Assembly: GCA_031296755.1 (NCBI GenBank)
Contig: JAUMMZ010000022.1
Span: 62,001 to 126,000 of the forward strand
Direction of reading: 5' to 3'
Source of the DNA: Collinsella sp.
GTDB taxonomy: Bacteria > Actinomycetota > Coriobacteriia > Coriobacteriales > Coriobacteriaceae
Length of the DNA: 64,000 bases
In this document: positions 17,269-25,952 of the stretch, piece by piece
How the letters are laid out: each line of letters starts with the position of its first letter
Numbering within the stretch: position 1 is the stretch's first letter
The notes under the pieces: model-generated
What the model was told of the DNA's origin: nothing
Seen by the model: only the letters and a program-made list of their open reading frames with translations
Database searches by the model: none
Program-made: the position numbers and the translations under genes

Positions 17269-18191
17269 TGGGTACCGTGAACATGGCCGTCGATTTCGGC
17301 GGCGTCAAGATGCAGAACCCCATCAACACCGCAGCCGGTACCTTTGGCTACGGTTGGCAGTTCCAGAACTTCTTTGATGTTTCCCAGCTGGGCGCCATCA
17401 CCACCAAGGGTTGCGCTGCCGAGCCCTGGCCCGGCAACCCCGCGCCCCGCATGGCCGAGATTCCCGGCGGTATGATCAACTCCGTGGGCCTTCAGAACCC
17501 CGGCGTGGCCGCCTTTGCCCGCGAGTCCGGTCCGTGGCTCGAGCAGCTCTCCAAGGACGGCTGCCAGGTCATCTGTCAGGTTGCCGGCCACTCCGTTGAC
17601 GAGTTTGTCCGCGCACTCGAGATGTATGTCGAACTGTGCCCCTGGGCTGCCGGCTACGAGATCAACGTGAGCTGCCCTAATATCGCCGCCGGCGGTGCCG
17701 CCATGGGCTCCACGCCCGAGGGCGCCTCTTCCGTTATGGCTGCCTGCCGCAAGGTGACCGATAAGCCGCTGTTCGTAAAGATGGCTCCGGTTAACGTTGC
17801 CGAGATTGCCAAGGCCCTCGAGGCTGCCGGTGCCGACGGCCTTTCGGTCATCAACTCCATCCAGGGCATGGCCATCGACGTCCATACCCGCAAGTCCCGC
17901 GTGGCCAAGCCCAAGGGCGGCCTTTCGGGCCCGCTGTGCCACCACATCGCCGTGCGCATGGTCTGGGAGGTTGCCCAGGCCGTCGATATCCCCATCAACG
18001 GTGTCGGCGGCGTCATGACGGGCGAGGATGCGGCCGAGTTTATTCTGGCCGGCGCCACCTGCGTGTCGGTCGGCATGGCCAACTTCGTCGATCCGTGCGC
18101 TTCGCTCAAGATCGCGCACGAGCTCGAGGCCTGGGCCGAGTCTCAGGGCGTGAAGGACATCAACGAACTGGTAGGTGCGTTCGAATGCTAG
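17268..18191 (+). CDS. pyrD: Dihydroorotate dehydrogenase B, catalytic subunit
   Basis: FMN enzyme oxidising dihydroorotate to orotate. About 307 residues if it starts at GTG 17268, which overlaps the pyrK stop; GTG 17277 or ATG 17283 would be 3 or 5 residues shorter. It shows NPINTAAGTFGYG, the INVSCPNIAAGG substrate loop, and the phosphate-binding GVGGVMTGEDAAEFI and GATCVSVGMAN. Works as a heterotetramer with PyrK. Overlaps pyrF by 7 bp. Confidence 0.95.
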   Translation: MGTVNMAVDFGGVKMQNPINTAAGTFGYGWQFQNFFDVSQLGAITTKGCAAEPWPGNPAPRMAEIPGGMINSVGLQNPGVAAFARESGPWLEQLSKDGCQVICQVAGHSVDEFVRALEMYVELCPWAAGYEINVSCPNIAAGGAAMGSTPEGASSVMAACRKVTDKPLFVKMAPVNVAEIAKALEAAGADGLSVINSIQGMAIDVHTRKSRVAKPKGGLSGPLCHHIAVRMVWEVAQAVDIPINGVGGVMTGEDAAEFILAGATCVSVGMANFVDPCASLKIAHELEAWAESQGVKDINELVGAFEC

Positions 18192-18901
18192 AGACCGATG
18201 CCCGCGACCGTGTTATCGTCGCTCTCGACTGCGACCGTGAGCGTGCGCTCGAGCTTGCCCACGAGCTTTCGGGCCATGCCGCCTGGCTCAAGGTTGGCAT
18301 GACGCTCTATTACGCCGAGGGTCCCCAGATCGTCAAGACATTCAAGGACCTGGGCTTTAAGGTTTTCCTCGACCTTAAGTTCCATGATATTCCGCATCAG
18401 GTTCGCGGCGCCGCCCGTTCGGCCTCGCTTGCTGGTGCCGACCTGCTCTCGGTTCACGGCTTGGGTTCGGGCGCCATGCTCGCTGCCTGCCGCGAGGGTG
18501 CCGAGGAGGCGCGCGAGGACCGCGCCAAGCTCGTCGCCATCACCGTTCTCACGAGCATGAATCAGGATGCCTTGAGCGAGATCGGCGTCGAGTCGCCCGT
18601 GTCCGAGGAGGCCGCCCGCCTGGCAAAGCTCGCTCAGGCCAACGGCATCGATGGCATCGTGTGCTCGCCGATGGAGGCTCACGACATGCGTGAGCTGCTG
18701 GGTTCTGATGCCCTGATCGTGACTCCGGGCGTGCGTCCGGTGGGTGCCGCCCTTGGTGACCAGTCCCGCGTGGCGACGCCTTCCCAGGCTATCGAGCGCG
18801 GCGCAAGTCATATTGTGGTGGGCCGTCCCATCACCGGCGCCGACGATCCGGTTGCCGCCTTTGACGCCATCGTCGCCGAGCTGGTCGAAAACGTCGCGTA
18901 A
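18185..18901 (+). CDS. pyrF: Orotidine 5'-phosphate decarboxylase
   Basis: Last step of UMP synthesis. The 238-residue TIM-barrel protein carries the catalytic array FLDLKFHDIPHQV and VALDCDRERALELA at the N terminus, plus TPGVRP and IVVGRPITGADDP at the phosphate-binding end. The ATG at 18185 overlaps the pyrD stop. It is the last gene of the cluster; pyrE and carAB are not in the window. Confidence 0.96.
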   Translation: MLETDARDRVIVALDCDRERALELAHELSGHAAWLKVGMTLYYAEGPQIVKTFKDLGFKVFLDLKFHDIPHQVRGAARSASLAGADLLSVHGLGSGAMLAACREGAEEAREDRAKLVAITVLTSMNQDALSEIGVESPVSEEAARLAKLAQANGIDGIVCSPMEAHDMRELLGSDALIVTPGVRPVGAALGDQSRVATPSQAIERGASHIVVGRPITGADDPVAAFDAIVAELVENVA

Positions 18902-18946
18902 AAGATTCCCCTAAGTCACCACTTTTGGGTCTCATTAGCACAAAAT

Positions 18947-19004
18947 AGCCCCTGTGCCTGCGTAAACTTTCCCATCCTTTGTGTGGAATCGCAGGTCAGG
19001 GGCT
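18947..19004 (+). other. Long two-part hairpin after pyrF
   Basis: AGCCCCTG (18947-18954) pairs with CAGGGGCT (18997-19004), and CCTGCG (18957-18962) with CGCAGG (18990-18995), across a 27-nt loop. No T tract longer than three follows, so it is either a weak terminator or an mRNA 3'-end structure. Confidence 0.5.
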
Positions 19005-19064
19005 TAACTTTGGGCGCAGTATATTGCACTTTTTGCGGGTATCGTCTAACCTATGGAGCCGCGA

Positions 19065-19101
19065 TTGGGCATTTTGTACGTTCTACGTGCTAAAATGCCA
19101 A
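19065..19101. promoter_or_regulatory. Inverted repeat upstream of mihF
   Basis: TTGGGCATTTT and AAAATGCCAA form a 10-bp inverted repeat (one extra G) around a 16-nt centre, 40-76 bp before the mihF start. Possible operator; the binding protein is unknown. Confidence 0.35.
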
Positions 19102-19140
19102 TTATTGAATCAGATATAACCCAACTACTTGGAGGTACGA

Positions 19141-19449
19141 ATGGCACTCCCTCAGCTTACCGATGAGCAGCGCAAGCAGGCTCTTGAGAAGGCTGCTGCC
19201 GCACGTCACGCCCGCGCTGAGCTTCGCGAGCAGATCAAGAAGGGCGAGAAGTCCCTCGAGTCCGTGCTCAACTCCGATGACCCCATCGCTTCCCGCATGA
19301 AGGTTTCCACCCTCATCGAGTCTCTTCCTGGTTATGGCAAGGCCAAGGCCGCCAAGATCATGGAGGAGCTCGGTATCTCCGCTACCCGTCGCGTCCAGGG
19401 CCTCGGCGTCCGTCAGCGCGAGCAGCTCCTCGAGCAGCTGACCAAATAA
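19141..19449 (+). CDS. mihF: Actinobacterial integration host factor (mIHF)
   Basis: Nucleoid-associated DNA-binding protein of Actinomycetota, unrelated to the HU-like IHF of Proteobacteria. The 102-residue protein is almost all helical and Ala/Lys/Arg rich. It shows the SLPGYGKAKAAKIMEELGI helix-two-turn-helix region and a closing RRVQGLGVRQREQLL. TTGGAGG lies 5 nt before ATG 19141. It heads the usual mihF-gmk-rpoZ order, and this family strongly supports an actinobacterial host. Confidence 0.94.
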   Translation: MALPQLTDEQRKQALEKAAAARHARAELREQIKKGEKSLESVLNSDDPIASRMKVSTLIESLPGYGKAKAAKIMEELGISATRRVQGLGVRQREQLLEQLTK

Positions 19450-20019
19450 GTGAGCGCTCAGGATTCCAAGCTCTTTGTGATTTCTGGACCGTCAGGCGCA
19501 GGCAAGGGTACGCTCGTCACTCGTGTGCGCGAGCGCCGCTCGAACCTGGGCCTGACGGTTTCGGCTACCACGCGAGCACCACGCAAAGGTGAGGTCGACG
19601 GCGTCAACTACTTTTTTCTGACGCGCGAGGAGTTCGACCGCCGCGTGGCAAACGGTGAGTTTGTTGAGTGGGCCGAGGTCCACGGTAACTGCTACGGCAC
19701 GTTGGTGAGCGAGGTCCAGTCCAAGCTCGCCTCTGGTTCGTCTCTGATTTTGGAGATCGATGTCCAGGGCGCCCTGCAGGTGAAGGAGCGTTTCCCCGAG
19801 GCCGTGCTGATCTTTATCAAGCCGCCTTCGCTTGAGGTGCTCCGCGAGCGTCTAGTCGGTCGCGGTACCGAGACGCCCGAGACGATTGAGCTGCGTATGG
19901 CAAACGCCGCCGATGAGCTTGCCCTTGCCGACCGCTACGACGACGTCGTGGTTAATGACGATCTCGACCGCGCGACCGATGAGCTCGTTCGCGTTCTCGA
20001 TATGCATGAAAGGATCTGA
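19450..20019 (+). CDS. gmk: Guanylate kinase
   Basis: Phosphorylates GMP to GDP. The 189-residue protein has the P-loop ISGPSGAGKGT, the GMP-binding SATTRAPRKGEVDGVNYFF, and LILEIDVQGALQV. Starts at GTG directly after the mihF stop without a clear ribosome binding site, which suggests translational coupling. Confidence 0.97.
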   Translation: MSAQDSKLFVISGPSGAGKGTLVTRVRERRSNLGLTVSATTRAPRKGEVDGVNYFFLTREEFDRRVANGEFVEWAEVHGNCYGTLVSEVQSKLASGSSLILEIDVQGALQVKERFPEAVLIFIKPPSLEVLRERLVGRGTETPETIELRMANAADELALADRYDDVVVNDDLDRATDELVRVLDMHERI

Positions 20020-20024
20020 GGTCC

Positions 20025-20306
20025 GTGTCCGTTGTAAAGCCTTGCATTGACGATCTTCTGGAGAAGACCGATCACAACCGCTTCCTGCTCGCTTCGCTTG
20101 CCTCCAAGCGCGCCTGCGACATCAATAGCATGCTGCGTGGCCAGCACAACCGCGTGCTTGCCGTCCAGGATGTCGATGACATCACCATCGGGCTTTCCGG
20201 TGCCGATACCATCTCGATGGCTATGGACGAGATTGTCGACGGCGACATCTCTTACGACGAGGCCCGTTACGAGAAGGCGCTCGGCCACAAGGTTGCTGAA
20301 GCCTAA
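20025..20306 (+). CDS. rpoZ: RNA polymerase omega subunit
   Basis: A 93-residue assembly factor of RNA polymerase. It carries CIDDLLEKTDHNRFLLASLASKRACDIN, where the KR-A-IN core is diagnostic. GTG start with AAAGGATCTGAGG upstream. The usual neighbour of gmk. Confidence 0.92.
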   Translation: MSVVKPCIDDLLEKTDHNRFLLASLASKRACDINSMLRGQHNRVLAVQDVDDITIGLSGADTISMAMDEIVDGDISYDEARYEKALGHKVAEA

Positions 20307-21551
20307 ATGGCGGCTCGCGTCTGCCTGGTCCACTATCACGAGGTTGGACTGAAGGGCAAGAACCGCGCACATTTTGAGCATATCCTCATGGATAACATTA
20401 AGGCGGCTTTGGCCGCCTTTTCCGTGAACGCCGTGTCTCGAATTTCCGGTTATATCCTCGTGACCTTTAACGAGCATCAGGCCGATGATGCGGCGCGTGT
20501 TATTCGCACCGTTCCCGGCGTTGCTCGTGTGTCTTTGGCGTATCACACTAACCGCGACCCGCAGGAGTACTGCGCCGCCGCCGTCAAGGCGCTGCGCGAG
20601 TTTGGTTCCTTCGATTCGTTTAAGGTGCACGCTAAGCGCTCCAATACCGACTATGAGCTCACCTCGATTGACATCAATCGTCAGGTGGGCGAGGTGTTGT
20701 GTGAGGCCTTCCCCGATAAAAAGGTTCAAATGCACGACCCCGATGCGATGGTGCACGTACTGGTGGTCCAGGGTAGCGTTTATGTGTACGCGCGCTCCGA
20801 GCGCGGCGTGGGCGGTCTGCCGGTGGGTTCTGCCGGCAAGGTCGTGACGCTGCTGTCGTCAGGTATCGATTCTCCGGTGGCGACCTGGATGCTCGCGCGT
20901 CGCGGCGCGGTGTGCGTGCCGGTACATTTCTCCGGTCGTCCGCAGACGCCCGATACGAGCGAGTATTTGGTGCAGGATATCATCCGTGCGCTTGAGCCGG
21001 GTGTCCAGATCGGCCGCCTGTACGTGGTGCCGTTTGGCGACTGCCAGCGTGAGATTTCGGTCACCTGTCCCAGTAACCTTCGCGTGATCATGTATCGCCG
21101 CATTATGTATTCGGTTGCCGAGCGCATCGCGCATATCGAGGGCGCTAAGGCCATCGTTACGGGCGAATCGCTTGGGCAGGTTGCCTCCCAAACGCTTGAG
21201 AACATCATGGCTGTCAACGAGGCCGTGAAGATCCCCGTGTTCCGTCCTCTCATCGGTTCGGACAAGCAGGAGATCATCGCGCGCGCCGAGGAGATCGGTA
21301 CGTTCGATATCTCGACTGAGGCCGCTCCCGACTGCTGCACGCTGTTTATGCCGCGCCGTCCCGAGACGCACGCTAAACTCGATGCCGTGCATGAGGCCTG
21401 GGAGTTGTTCGATCACGAGGAGATGATCGAGCGCCTGCTCAAGCAGACCGAGTACATCGACTTCGAGAGCAACACGTATAAGGCCCCTAAGACCTTAAAA
21501 CGCAAACATTCGGAGCTTGCTCCGCGTGAGATTTACCAAGATCACGAGTAA
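20307..21551 (+). CDS. thiI: tRNA 4-thiouridine sulfurtransferase ThiI
   Basis: Adenylates U8 of tRNA and inserts sulfur; in many bacteria also feeds thiazole synthesis. The 414-residue protein has a ferredoxin-like plus THUMP N-terminal half (VHYHEVGLKGKNR, about residues 1-170) and a PP-loop ATP pyrophosphatase (LLSSGIDSPVATWM). It ends in DCCTLFMPRRPETHA without a C-terminal rhodanese domain, the short form. The ATG touches the rpoZ stop. Confidence 0.95.
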   Translation: MAARVCLVHYHEVGLKGKNRAHFEHILMDNIKAALAAFSVNAVSRISGYILVTFNEHQADDAARVIRTVPGVARVSLAYHTNRDPQEYCAAAVKALREFGSFDSFKVHAKRSNTDYELTSIDINRQVGEVLCEAFPDKKVQMHDPDAMVHVLVVQGSVYVYARSERGVGGLPVGSAGKVVTLLSSGIDSPVATWMLARRGAVCVPVHFSGRPQTPDTSEYLVQDIIRALEPGVQIGRLYVVPFGDCQREISVTCPSNLRVIMYRRIMYSVAERIAHIEGAKAIVTGESLGQVASQTLENIMAVNEAVKIPVFRPLIGSDKQEIIARAEEIGTFDISTEAAPDCCTLFMPRRPETHAKLDAVHEAWELFDHEEMIERLLKQTEYIDFESNTYKAPKTLKRKHSELAPREIYQDHE

Positions 21552-21561
21552 TTTTGTGCAT

Positions 21562-21594
21562 AGACCGACGATGCGTCTGCATCGTCGGTCTTTT
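21562..21594 (+). terminator. Terminator after thiI
   Basis: A perfect 13-bp stem (21562-21574 with 21579-21591), 4-nt loop, then TTT. Closes the mihF-thiI unit. Confidence 0.93.
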
Positions 21595-21669
21595 GCTATC
21601 TGGGCATTTTGCGGCTAAGTGTTCATTTGCTGACGTGTGCCTGAATAAATGGACAGTATTTCGCAAGGT

Positions 21670-21711
21670 TTTGGTCGGCTTTTGGTTTGACCGCGAAAAC
21701 CGGTTTTGGAG
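21670..21711 (+). promoter_or_regulatory. TTTGGTC-type repeats upstream of comEA
   Basis: TTTGGTC at 21670 and TTTGGTT at 21681 are 11 bp apart, with a third TTTGGAG at 21705. The stretch TTTGGTCGGC plus TTTGGTT also occurs upstream of recA (50461-50478). Interpreted as binding sites for a shared regulator; no protein is identified. Confidence 0.5.
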
Positions 21712-21764
21712 AATGGCTGTTGCAGGACTCTTTTCCTGACACGATGTTGTTGGGAGGTTTTGCT

Positions 21765-22478
21765 ATGGCGCAGCGCGAACAACACGAACGGGTCAAACGG
21801 ATGGACCGCTTGGCGGACAAGCTGCTCGGTCATAAGGCAGTGGTGATGGCGATACTGGTCGTCATTGCGATGGCGAGTGGACTGGCGATGGCGAACCTTG
21901 GCGGCGGTGCCGGCAGTGTGTCGTTTGAGCACACTGATGGTTCGGGTTCGTTAGTGGAGCCGGGATCCGGCGATGCCTCGAGCGGAAAGACATCCGAAGG
22001 CTCTTCGCCTAAGGCGTCTGCCGCGGCAGAGGTTTATGTCGATGTTGATGGCGCCGTTGTGTCGCCCGGTGTATATCGTCTCAAGGACGGCGCGCGGGTG
22101 GCTCAGGCGATTGATGCCGCCGGCGGGCTGGCGCCCGAGGCAGACGTTACGGAGCTCAATCGGGCATCTAAGGTCGTCGATGGACAGAAGATTCACGTTC
22201 CAACGGTAGGGGAGCAGCAGGCGTCCATTGCGGAAGCTGGTGTTGATGGTGGGGCTTCCGCATCATCGGGCGTGAGTGGCGTAACAGGCCTAGTAAATAT
22301 CAATACGGCAAGCGCGGCAGAGCTGCAGACGCTCTCGGGCATCGGTCCCTCCATGGCCCAGTCGATTATCGATGAGCGGACAAAGAACGGTGGTTTTGCC
22401 TCGGTTGACGATCTGATGCGTGTGTCGGGAATCGGCGAGAAGAAGCTTGCCAAAATCAAAGATTCCATCTGCGTATGA
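21765..22478 (+). CDS. comEA: Competence protein ComEA (DNA receptor)
   Basis: Membrane-anchored double-stranded DNA receptor for natural transformation. 237 residues: a short basic cytoplasmic stretch, a TM segment (AVVMAILVVIAMASGLAMA, about residues 26-44), a low-complexity Gly/Ser spacer, an SLBB domain (YVDVDGAVVSPGVYRL), and C-terminal helix-hairpin-helix motifs (NINTASAAELQTLSGIG, SVDDLMRVSGIGEKKL). GGGAGG lies 7 nt before ATG 21765. Its stop overlaps comEC, so the uptake proteins are co-translated. Confidence 0.95.
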   Translation: MAQREQHERVKRMDRLADKLLGHKAVVMAILVVIAMASGLAMANLGGGAGSVSFEHTDGSGSLVEPGSGDASSGKTSEGSSPKASAAAEVYVDVDGAVVSPGVYRLKDGARVAQAIDAAGGLAPEADVTELNRASKVVDGQKIHVPTVGEQQASIAEAGVDGGASASSGVSGVTGLVNINTASAAELQTLSGIGPSMAQSIIDERTKNGGFASVDDLMRVSGIGEKKLAKIKDSICV

Positions 22479-24778
22479 GTGCGACCGAGCGCGAGCATGT
22501 GATGCCTCCGCGGCCTCTGATGCCGTGGACGATGGCCCTGTGTGCCGGCATGTGCATGAGCTGCGCCTTGGTGCTCAACGTGGCCGCCGATGCGCTGCTG
22601 TGGGAGCGGGCTTCGGCGGTCGGGCCGCTATGGGCCATTCCCGTTACGGCGGCGGTATTCGTTGTGCTGGCTCAATCTTGTGCGCGGCTTGCCCCTTGGA
22701 AGCGGTGGCTGTATGCCGCGTCCGTCGGTCTCGTGGCGGGAGCGGTCGTCTCGGCGTGGTGGGCTGTGGGCGTGCTAAGCGCCTCGAAGGCGCTCGACGG
22801 TCGAGCGGCAAGCAGCCTTGAGTTTGTCGTGCAGGGTGACCCATCCATAAACGACGACGTGTATTCCTATACCTGCGAGGCACGCACGGACGGTAAGAAC
22901 TTGGCAATGGTTCGCCTATCGTGCGACCTCGAGCTCAAGGTCGGGGCGCACGTGCGTGTTATCGGTCGCGTTTCACGTTTTGAGAACGATGCGTATGGAC
23001 GATCGCGCGTGCTCCGAGGCGAGGTGCGCAAGGTTAAAGTCGTTCGGATTTTGTCGGTCGATGAAGACTCTCCGGGGCCGCTGCTTCGGCTGCGAAATGG
23101 GCTGCTTGCGTCCATCGCGCCTGCGACCGACCCGGCGCGTGCACTCATAGCCGGTGTCGTCTGCGGTCGTTCGGCCGAGCTGCGCGCCCAGCCGGCGGGC
23201 GACTGGTTTTCGGTGACGGGAACGGCGCATCTTATCGCCGTCTCGGGCAGCCATTTGGCAATCGTGGGGTTTGTAATCGAGGGTGTATTGCAAAAGACTC
23301 GGTGTTCACGCGGTCTTCAACGGGCGATATTGGCGATAACGCTTGTGGGCTACGCTGCTTTTACGGGCGCGTCTCCCTCTGCCGTGCGCGCGTGCTGCAT
23401 GGTGTTCGCGACGCTTGTCGTAAACGGCGCGGGGCGGCGCCGGCACGGCGCATCGGCACTCTTCGTTACCATGTCCATCTTTGTGTTGCTGCGGCCGACG
23501 GTTCTGTTCGAGATGGGCTTTCAGCTTTCATGTGCCAGCGTCTTAGCCATTCTGTGCTTTTGCCCCTATGCGACCTACGCTTTGGGTGAGCTGAGTGTTC
23601 CGTCGGGCGTTGCCAGCATGCTTTCTGTCACGCTGTGCTCGCAACTGGCGACACTTCCCATTACCATTCCTGCCTTCGGTACGTTCTCGCTCATTGCTCC
23701 GCTCGCAAATGCGGTCCTCGGTCCGGTGGTGAGCGCACTGCTCGCCGTGTCGATCGTGCTGGTTCCCTTTTCGCTCCTGGCGCCGTTGCGGACTTGGGCG
23801 CTCGTTGTGCCCATGATTGCCGCCCGTTGCGCGCTGTTCTTTGAGCAGCTGTTTGCCGCCGTGCCGGGTGCATCCGTGAGCGTGCCGCCCGATAGCATGT
23901 GGATTTACCTAGTGCCGTGTTTGCTGGCGGTTCTGCTTGTCTGGTGGCCGCGTCCCCGTGCACGTCCTATGGCGGTGGGGCTTGCATGCCTGGTGCTCTT
24001 GGCTGCGATTCCGTACGTCTACTGGGATCGATTCGCTCCGCCTTCGGTGACGGTGCTCGATGTGGGCCAGGCCGATGCGATTATTATTCGCCAGGGCGGC
24101 GCAGTGGCGCTCGTCGACTGCGGGCTCGACGAGCGCGTGGTGGCGGCGTTGGTTCGCAATAACGTGCACCATATCGATGCCGTCTTTGTGACGCATTGGG
24201 ATGAGGATCACTGGGGTGGTCTGCCTGCCGTGCTCGAACAGTTTTCGGTCGGTACGATTGCCGTGGCGGCGGATGCGCTGGAGGATGCTCCTGCCGAGGT
24301 ATTGAACCGACCTGGCGTGGAGTATCGGCAGGTGCGCCGTGGGGATACGGTCGATATCGGCTCATTTTGCGCCCGCGTGATGTGGCCATTCGAGTCCGTG
24401 GATGGCGAGGGAAATGAGGACTCGCTTGTCCTGCTGCTCTCATATGTTCAGGAAGGCAAGGGCCTGCGTATGCTCCTCACCGGTGATGCCGAGATCGACC
24501 AAGAACGGGAATTCGTGCAGGAGGTGGGGGATATCGACGTACTTAAACTTGGGCATCACGGCTCTAAGGTTTCAGTCGATGATGAGTTGCTGGACGTCCT
24601 GAAGCCCGAGCTTTCCCTCGCGAGTGCGGGCGAAGGGAATCGATACGGCCATCCGTCCGATGCCTGCATCGATGCCGTTAAGGAAGCGGGCGGCGTGTTC
24701 GCGTGCACTATCGAACACGGCGACATTACCGTCACGCCGGCTGCGAATGGCTTTGCGATGCGATGCCAGCGACCGTGA
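22475..24778 (+). CDS. comEC: Competence protein ComEC/Rec2 (DNA uptake channel)
   Basis: Inner-membrane channel that carries one DNA strand into the cell. The 767-residue protein is full length for the three-domain form: an N-terminal OB-like domain after the first TMs, a central multi-TM competence domain (LIAVSGSHLAIVGFV), and a C-terminal metallo-beta-lactamase-like nuclease domain. The latter starts VLDVGQADAIIIRQG, with metal motif THWDEDHWGG and LLTGDAE. ATG overlaps the comEA stop. An intact gene suggests, but does not prove, that the host can take up DNA. Confidence 0.95.
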   Translation: MSATEREHVMPPRPLMPWTMALCAGMCMSCALVLNVAADALLWERASAVGPLWAIPVTAAVFVVLAQSCARLAPWKRWLYAASVGLVAGAVVSAWWAVGVLSASKALDGRAASSLEFVVQGDPSINDDVYSYTCEARTDGKNLAMVRLSCDLELKVGAHVRVIGRVSRFENDAYGRSRVLRGEVRKVKVVRILSVDEDSPGPLLRLRNGLLASIAPATDPARALIAGVVCGRSAELRAQPAGDWFSVTGTAHLIAVSGSHLAIVGFVIEGVLQKTRCSRGLQRAILAITLVGYAAFTGASPSAVRACCMVFATLVVNGAGRRRHGASALFVTMSIFVLLRPTVLFEMGFQLSCASVLAILCFCPYATYALGELSVPSGVASMLSVTLCSQLATLPITIPAFGTFSLIAPLANAVLGPVVSALLAVSIVLVPFSLLAPLRTWALVVPMIAARCALFFEQLFAAVPGASVSVPPDSMWIYLVPCLLAVLLVWWPRPRARPMAVGLACLVLLAAIPYVYWDRFAPPSVTVLDVGQADAIIIRQGGAVALVDCGLDERVVAALVRNNVHHIDAVFVTHWDEDHWGGLPAVLEQFSVGTIAVAADALEDAPAEVLNRPGVEYRQVRRGDTVDIGSFCARVMWPFESVDGEGNEDSLVLLLSYVQEGKGLRMLLTGDAEIDQEREFVQEVGDIDVLKLGHHGSKVSVDDELLDVLKPELSLASAGEGNRYGHPSDACIDAVKEAGGVFACTIEHGDITVTPAANGFAMRCQRP

Positions 24779-24856
24779 CGACGTCGTTGGCGTGTGGTGG
24801 GCCCCTGGGCTAGAATGGTACGGAGCGAATACGAAGGCCTGCGGGAGGGGAGCGCA

Positions 24857-25819
24857 ATGTCCGAAACCGGTCTGCTGCCGGCATATCTGATCGTCGGTAC
24901 CGACGGAGTCAAGCGCGATCACGCCGTCTCGCGTATGAAAGCGCGTCTGGAAAAGTCGGGCATGGTCGAGTTCAACCTCGACGAGCGCGATATGACCAAA
25001 GACCCCGATATCGAGTCGATTATCGGATCGCTCAACACCTTTCCCATGGGCAGTGAGTTTCGCCTGGTAATCCTTGATGGCTGCTCAAAGCTCGCCAAGT
25101 CGGTCTCGGAGCCGCTCGTCGAGTATCTGGCGAGTCCCAGTCCCACAACGGTCTGCCTCATCATCGCCGACTCGCTTGCCAAGAACACGCGCCTGTATAA
25201 GGCGATCGCCAAGATCGACAAGAAGGCTGTGATCGATTGCTCCGGCACCAAGCGCTGGGAGCTACCGCGCCGCGTGCAGCAGATGGCGACGCAGCACGGC
25301 AAGTCGATCACGACGGCGGCCGCCGAGGAACTCGTCTCGCGTTCGGGTGAAAACACTCGCATGCTCGATAACGACTTGGCTAAGCTTGCCCAGATGGTCG
25401 AGGTGCCCCAGATTGAGCTTGTCGACGTTGAGCGCTGGATTGTACGTACGGCCGAGGTTCAACCCTGGGACTTTCTCAATGCGGTCTCGGCCCGTGACAT
25501 GCGACGCTCGCTCGAGCTCTTCAATCTACTGCCCGCCAAGAGCTACGTGTGGACTTACACATTGCTGTGCGGCCGCATCCGCGAGCTTATCGTTGCCAAG
25601 GCGCTCGATGCGCGCGGACAGGGTCGTGAGCTGGCTGCAACACTTAAGCTCCAGTCCTGGCAGGTCAAGAATCACCTGACCTGGGCACGTCGCTTTTCGA
25701 TGGCAGAGCTCGTTGCCGCGCTCGAGGGCGCGGTCGATGTGGAGCTCGCACTGAAGGGTTCGGCCGATTCTCAGACCGCGCTTTTGCTCTGGATTACGAA
25801 CATCTTGAGAAAATCGTGA
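24857..25819 (+). CDS. holA: DNA polymerase III delta subunit
   Basis: Clamp-loader subunit that opens the sliding clamp. 320 residues with the degenerate AAA+ N-terminal domain (YLIVGTDGVKRDHAVSRM), PMGSEFRLVILDGC, and the C-terminal helical region containing RSGENTRMLDNDLAKL. The start at 24857 has GGGAGGGGAGC upstream. A TAGAAT -10-like hexamer lies about 45 bp upstream. holA after comEC is a common bacterial order. Confidence 0.93.
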   Translation: MSETGLLPAYLIVGTDGVKRDHAVSRMKARLEKSGMVEFNLDERDMTKDPDIESIIGSLNTFPMGSEFRLVILDGCSKLAKSVSEPLVEYLASPSPTTVCLIIADSLAKNTRLYKAIAKIDKKAVIDCSGTKRWELPRRVQQMATQHGKSITTAAAEELVSRSGENTRMLDNDLAKLAQMVEVPQIELVDVERWIVRTAEVQPWDFLNAVSARDMRRSLELFNLLPAKSYVWTYTLLCGRIRELIVAKALDARGQGRELAATLKLQSWQVKNHLTWARRFSMAELVAALEGAVDVELALKGSADSQTALLLWITNILRKS

Positions 25820-25871
25820 TGATACCTGCCTATTTGACAAATTCGTTCTATCCCTTTGAGGGGGAGCGTGC

Positions 25872-25952
25872 TATAGTAGGCGCTTGCATGACCTCACCGT
25901 GTCTCAGAGGTGTCATACATTTTTTGCAAGGAACTCGAAAGGAACTCCAGAA
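25872..25952 (+). promoter_or_regulatory. rpsT promoter -10 and leader with attenuator-like hairpin
   Basis: TATAGT at 25872-25877 is a good -10; a TTGACA at 25834 is too far away to be its -35. The leader contains a CCTC/GAGG stem with a TGA/TCA extension (25889-25914), followed a few bases later by T6 (25920-25925). This may be an attenuator for S20 autoregulation. Confidence 0.4.

Noticed and set aside
25834..25839. TTGACA upstream of rpsT as a -35 element
   Set aside because: The only good -10 (TATAGT at 25872) is 32 bp away, so the two cannot form one promoter.
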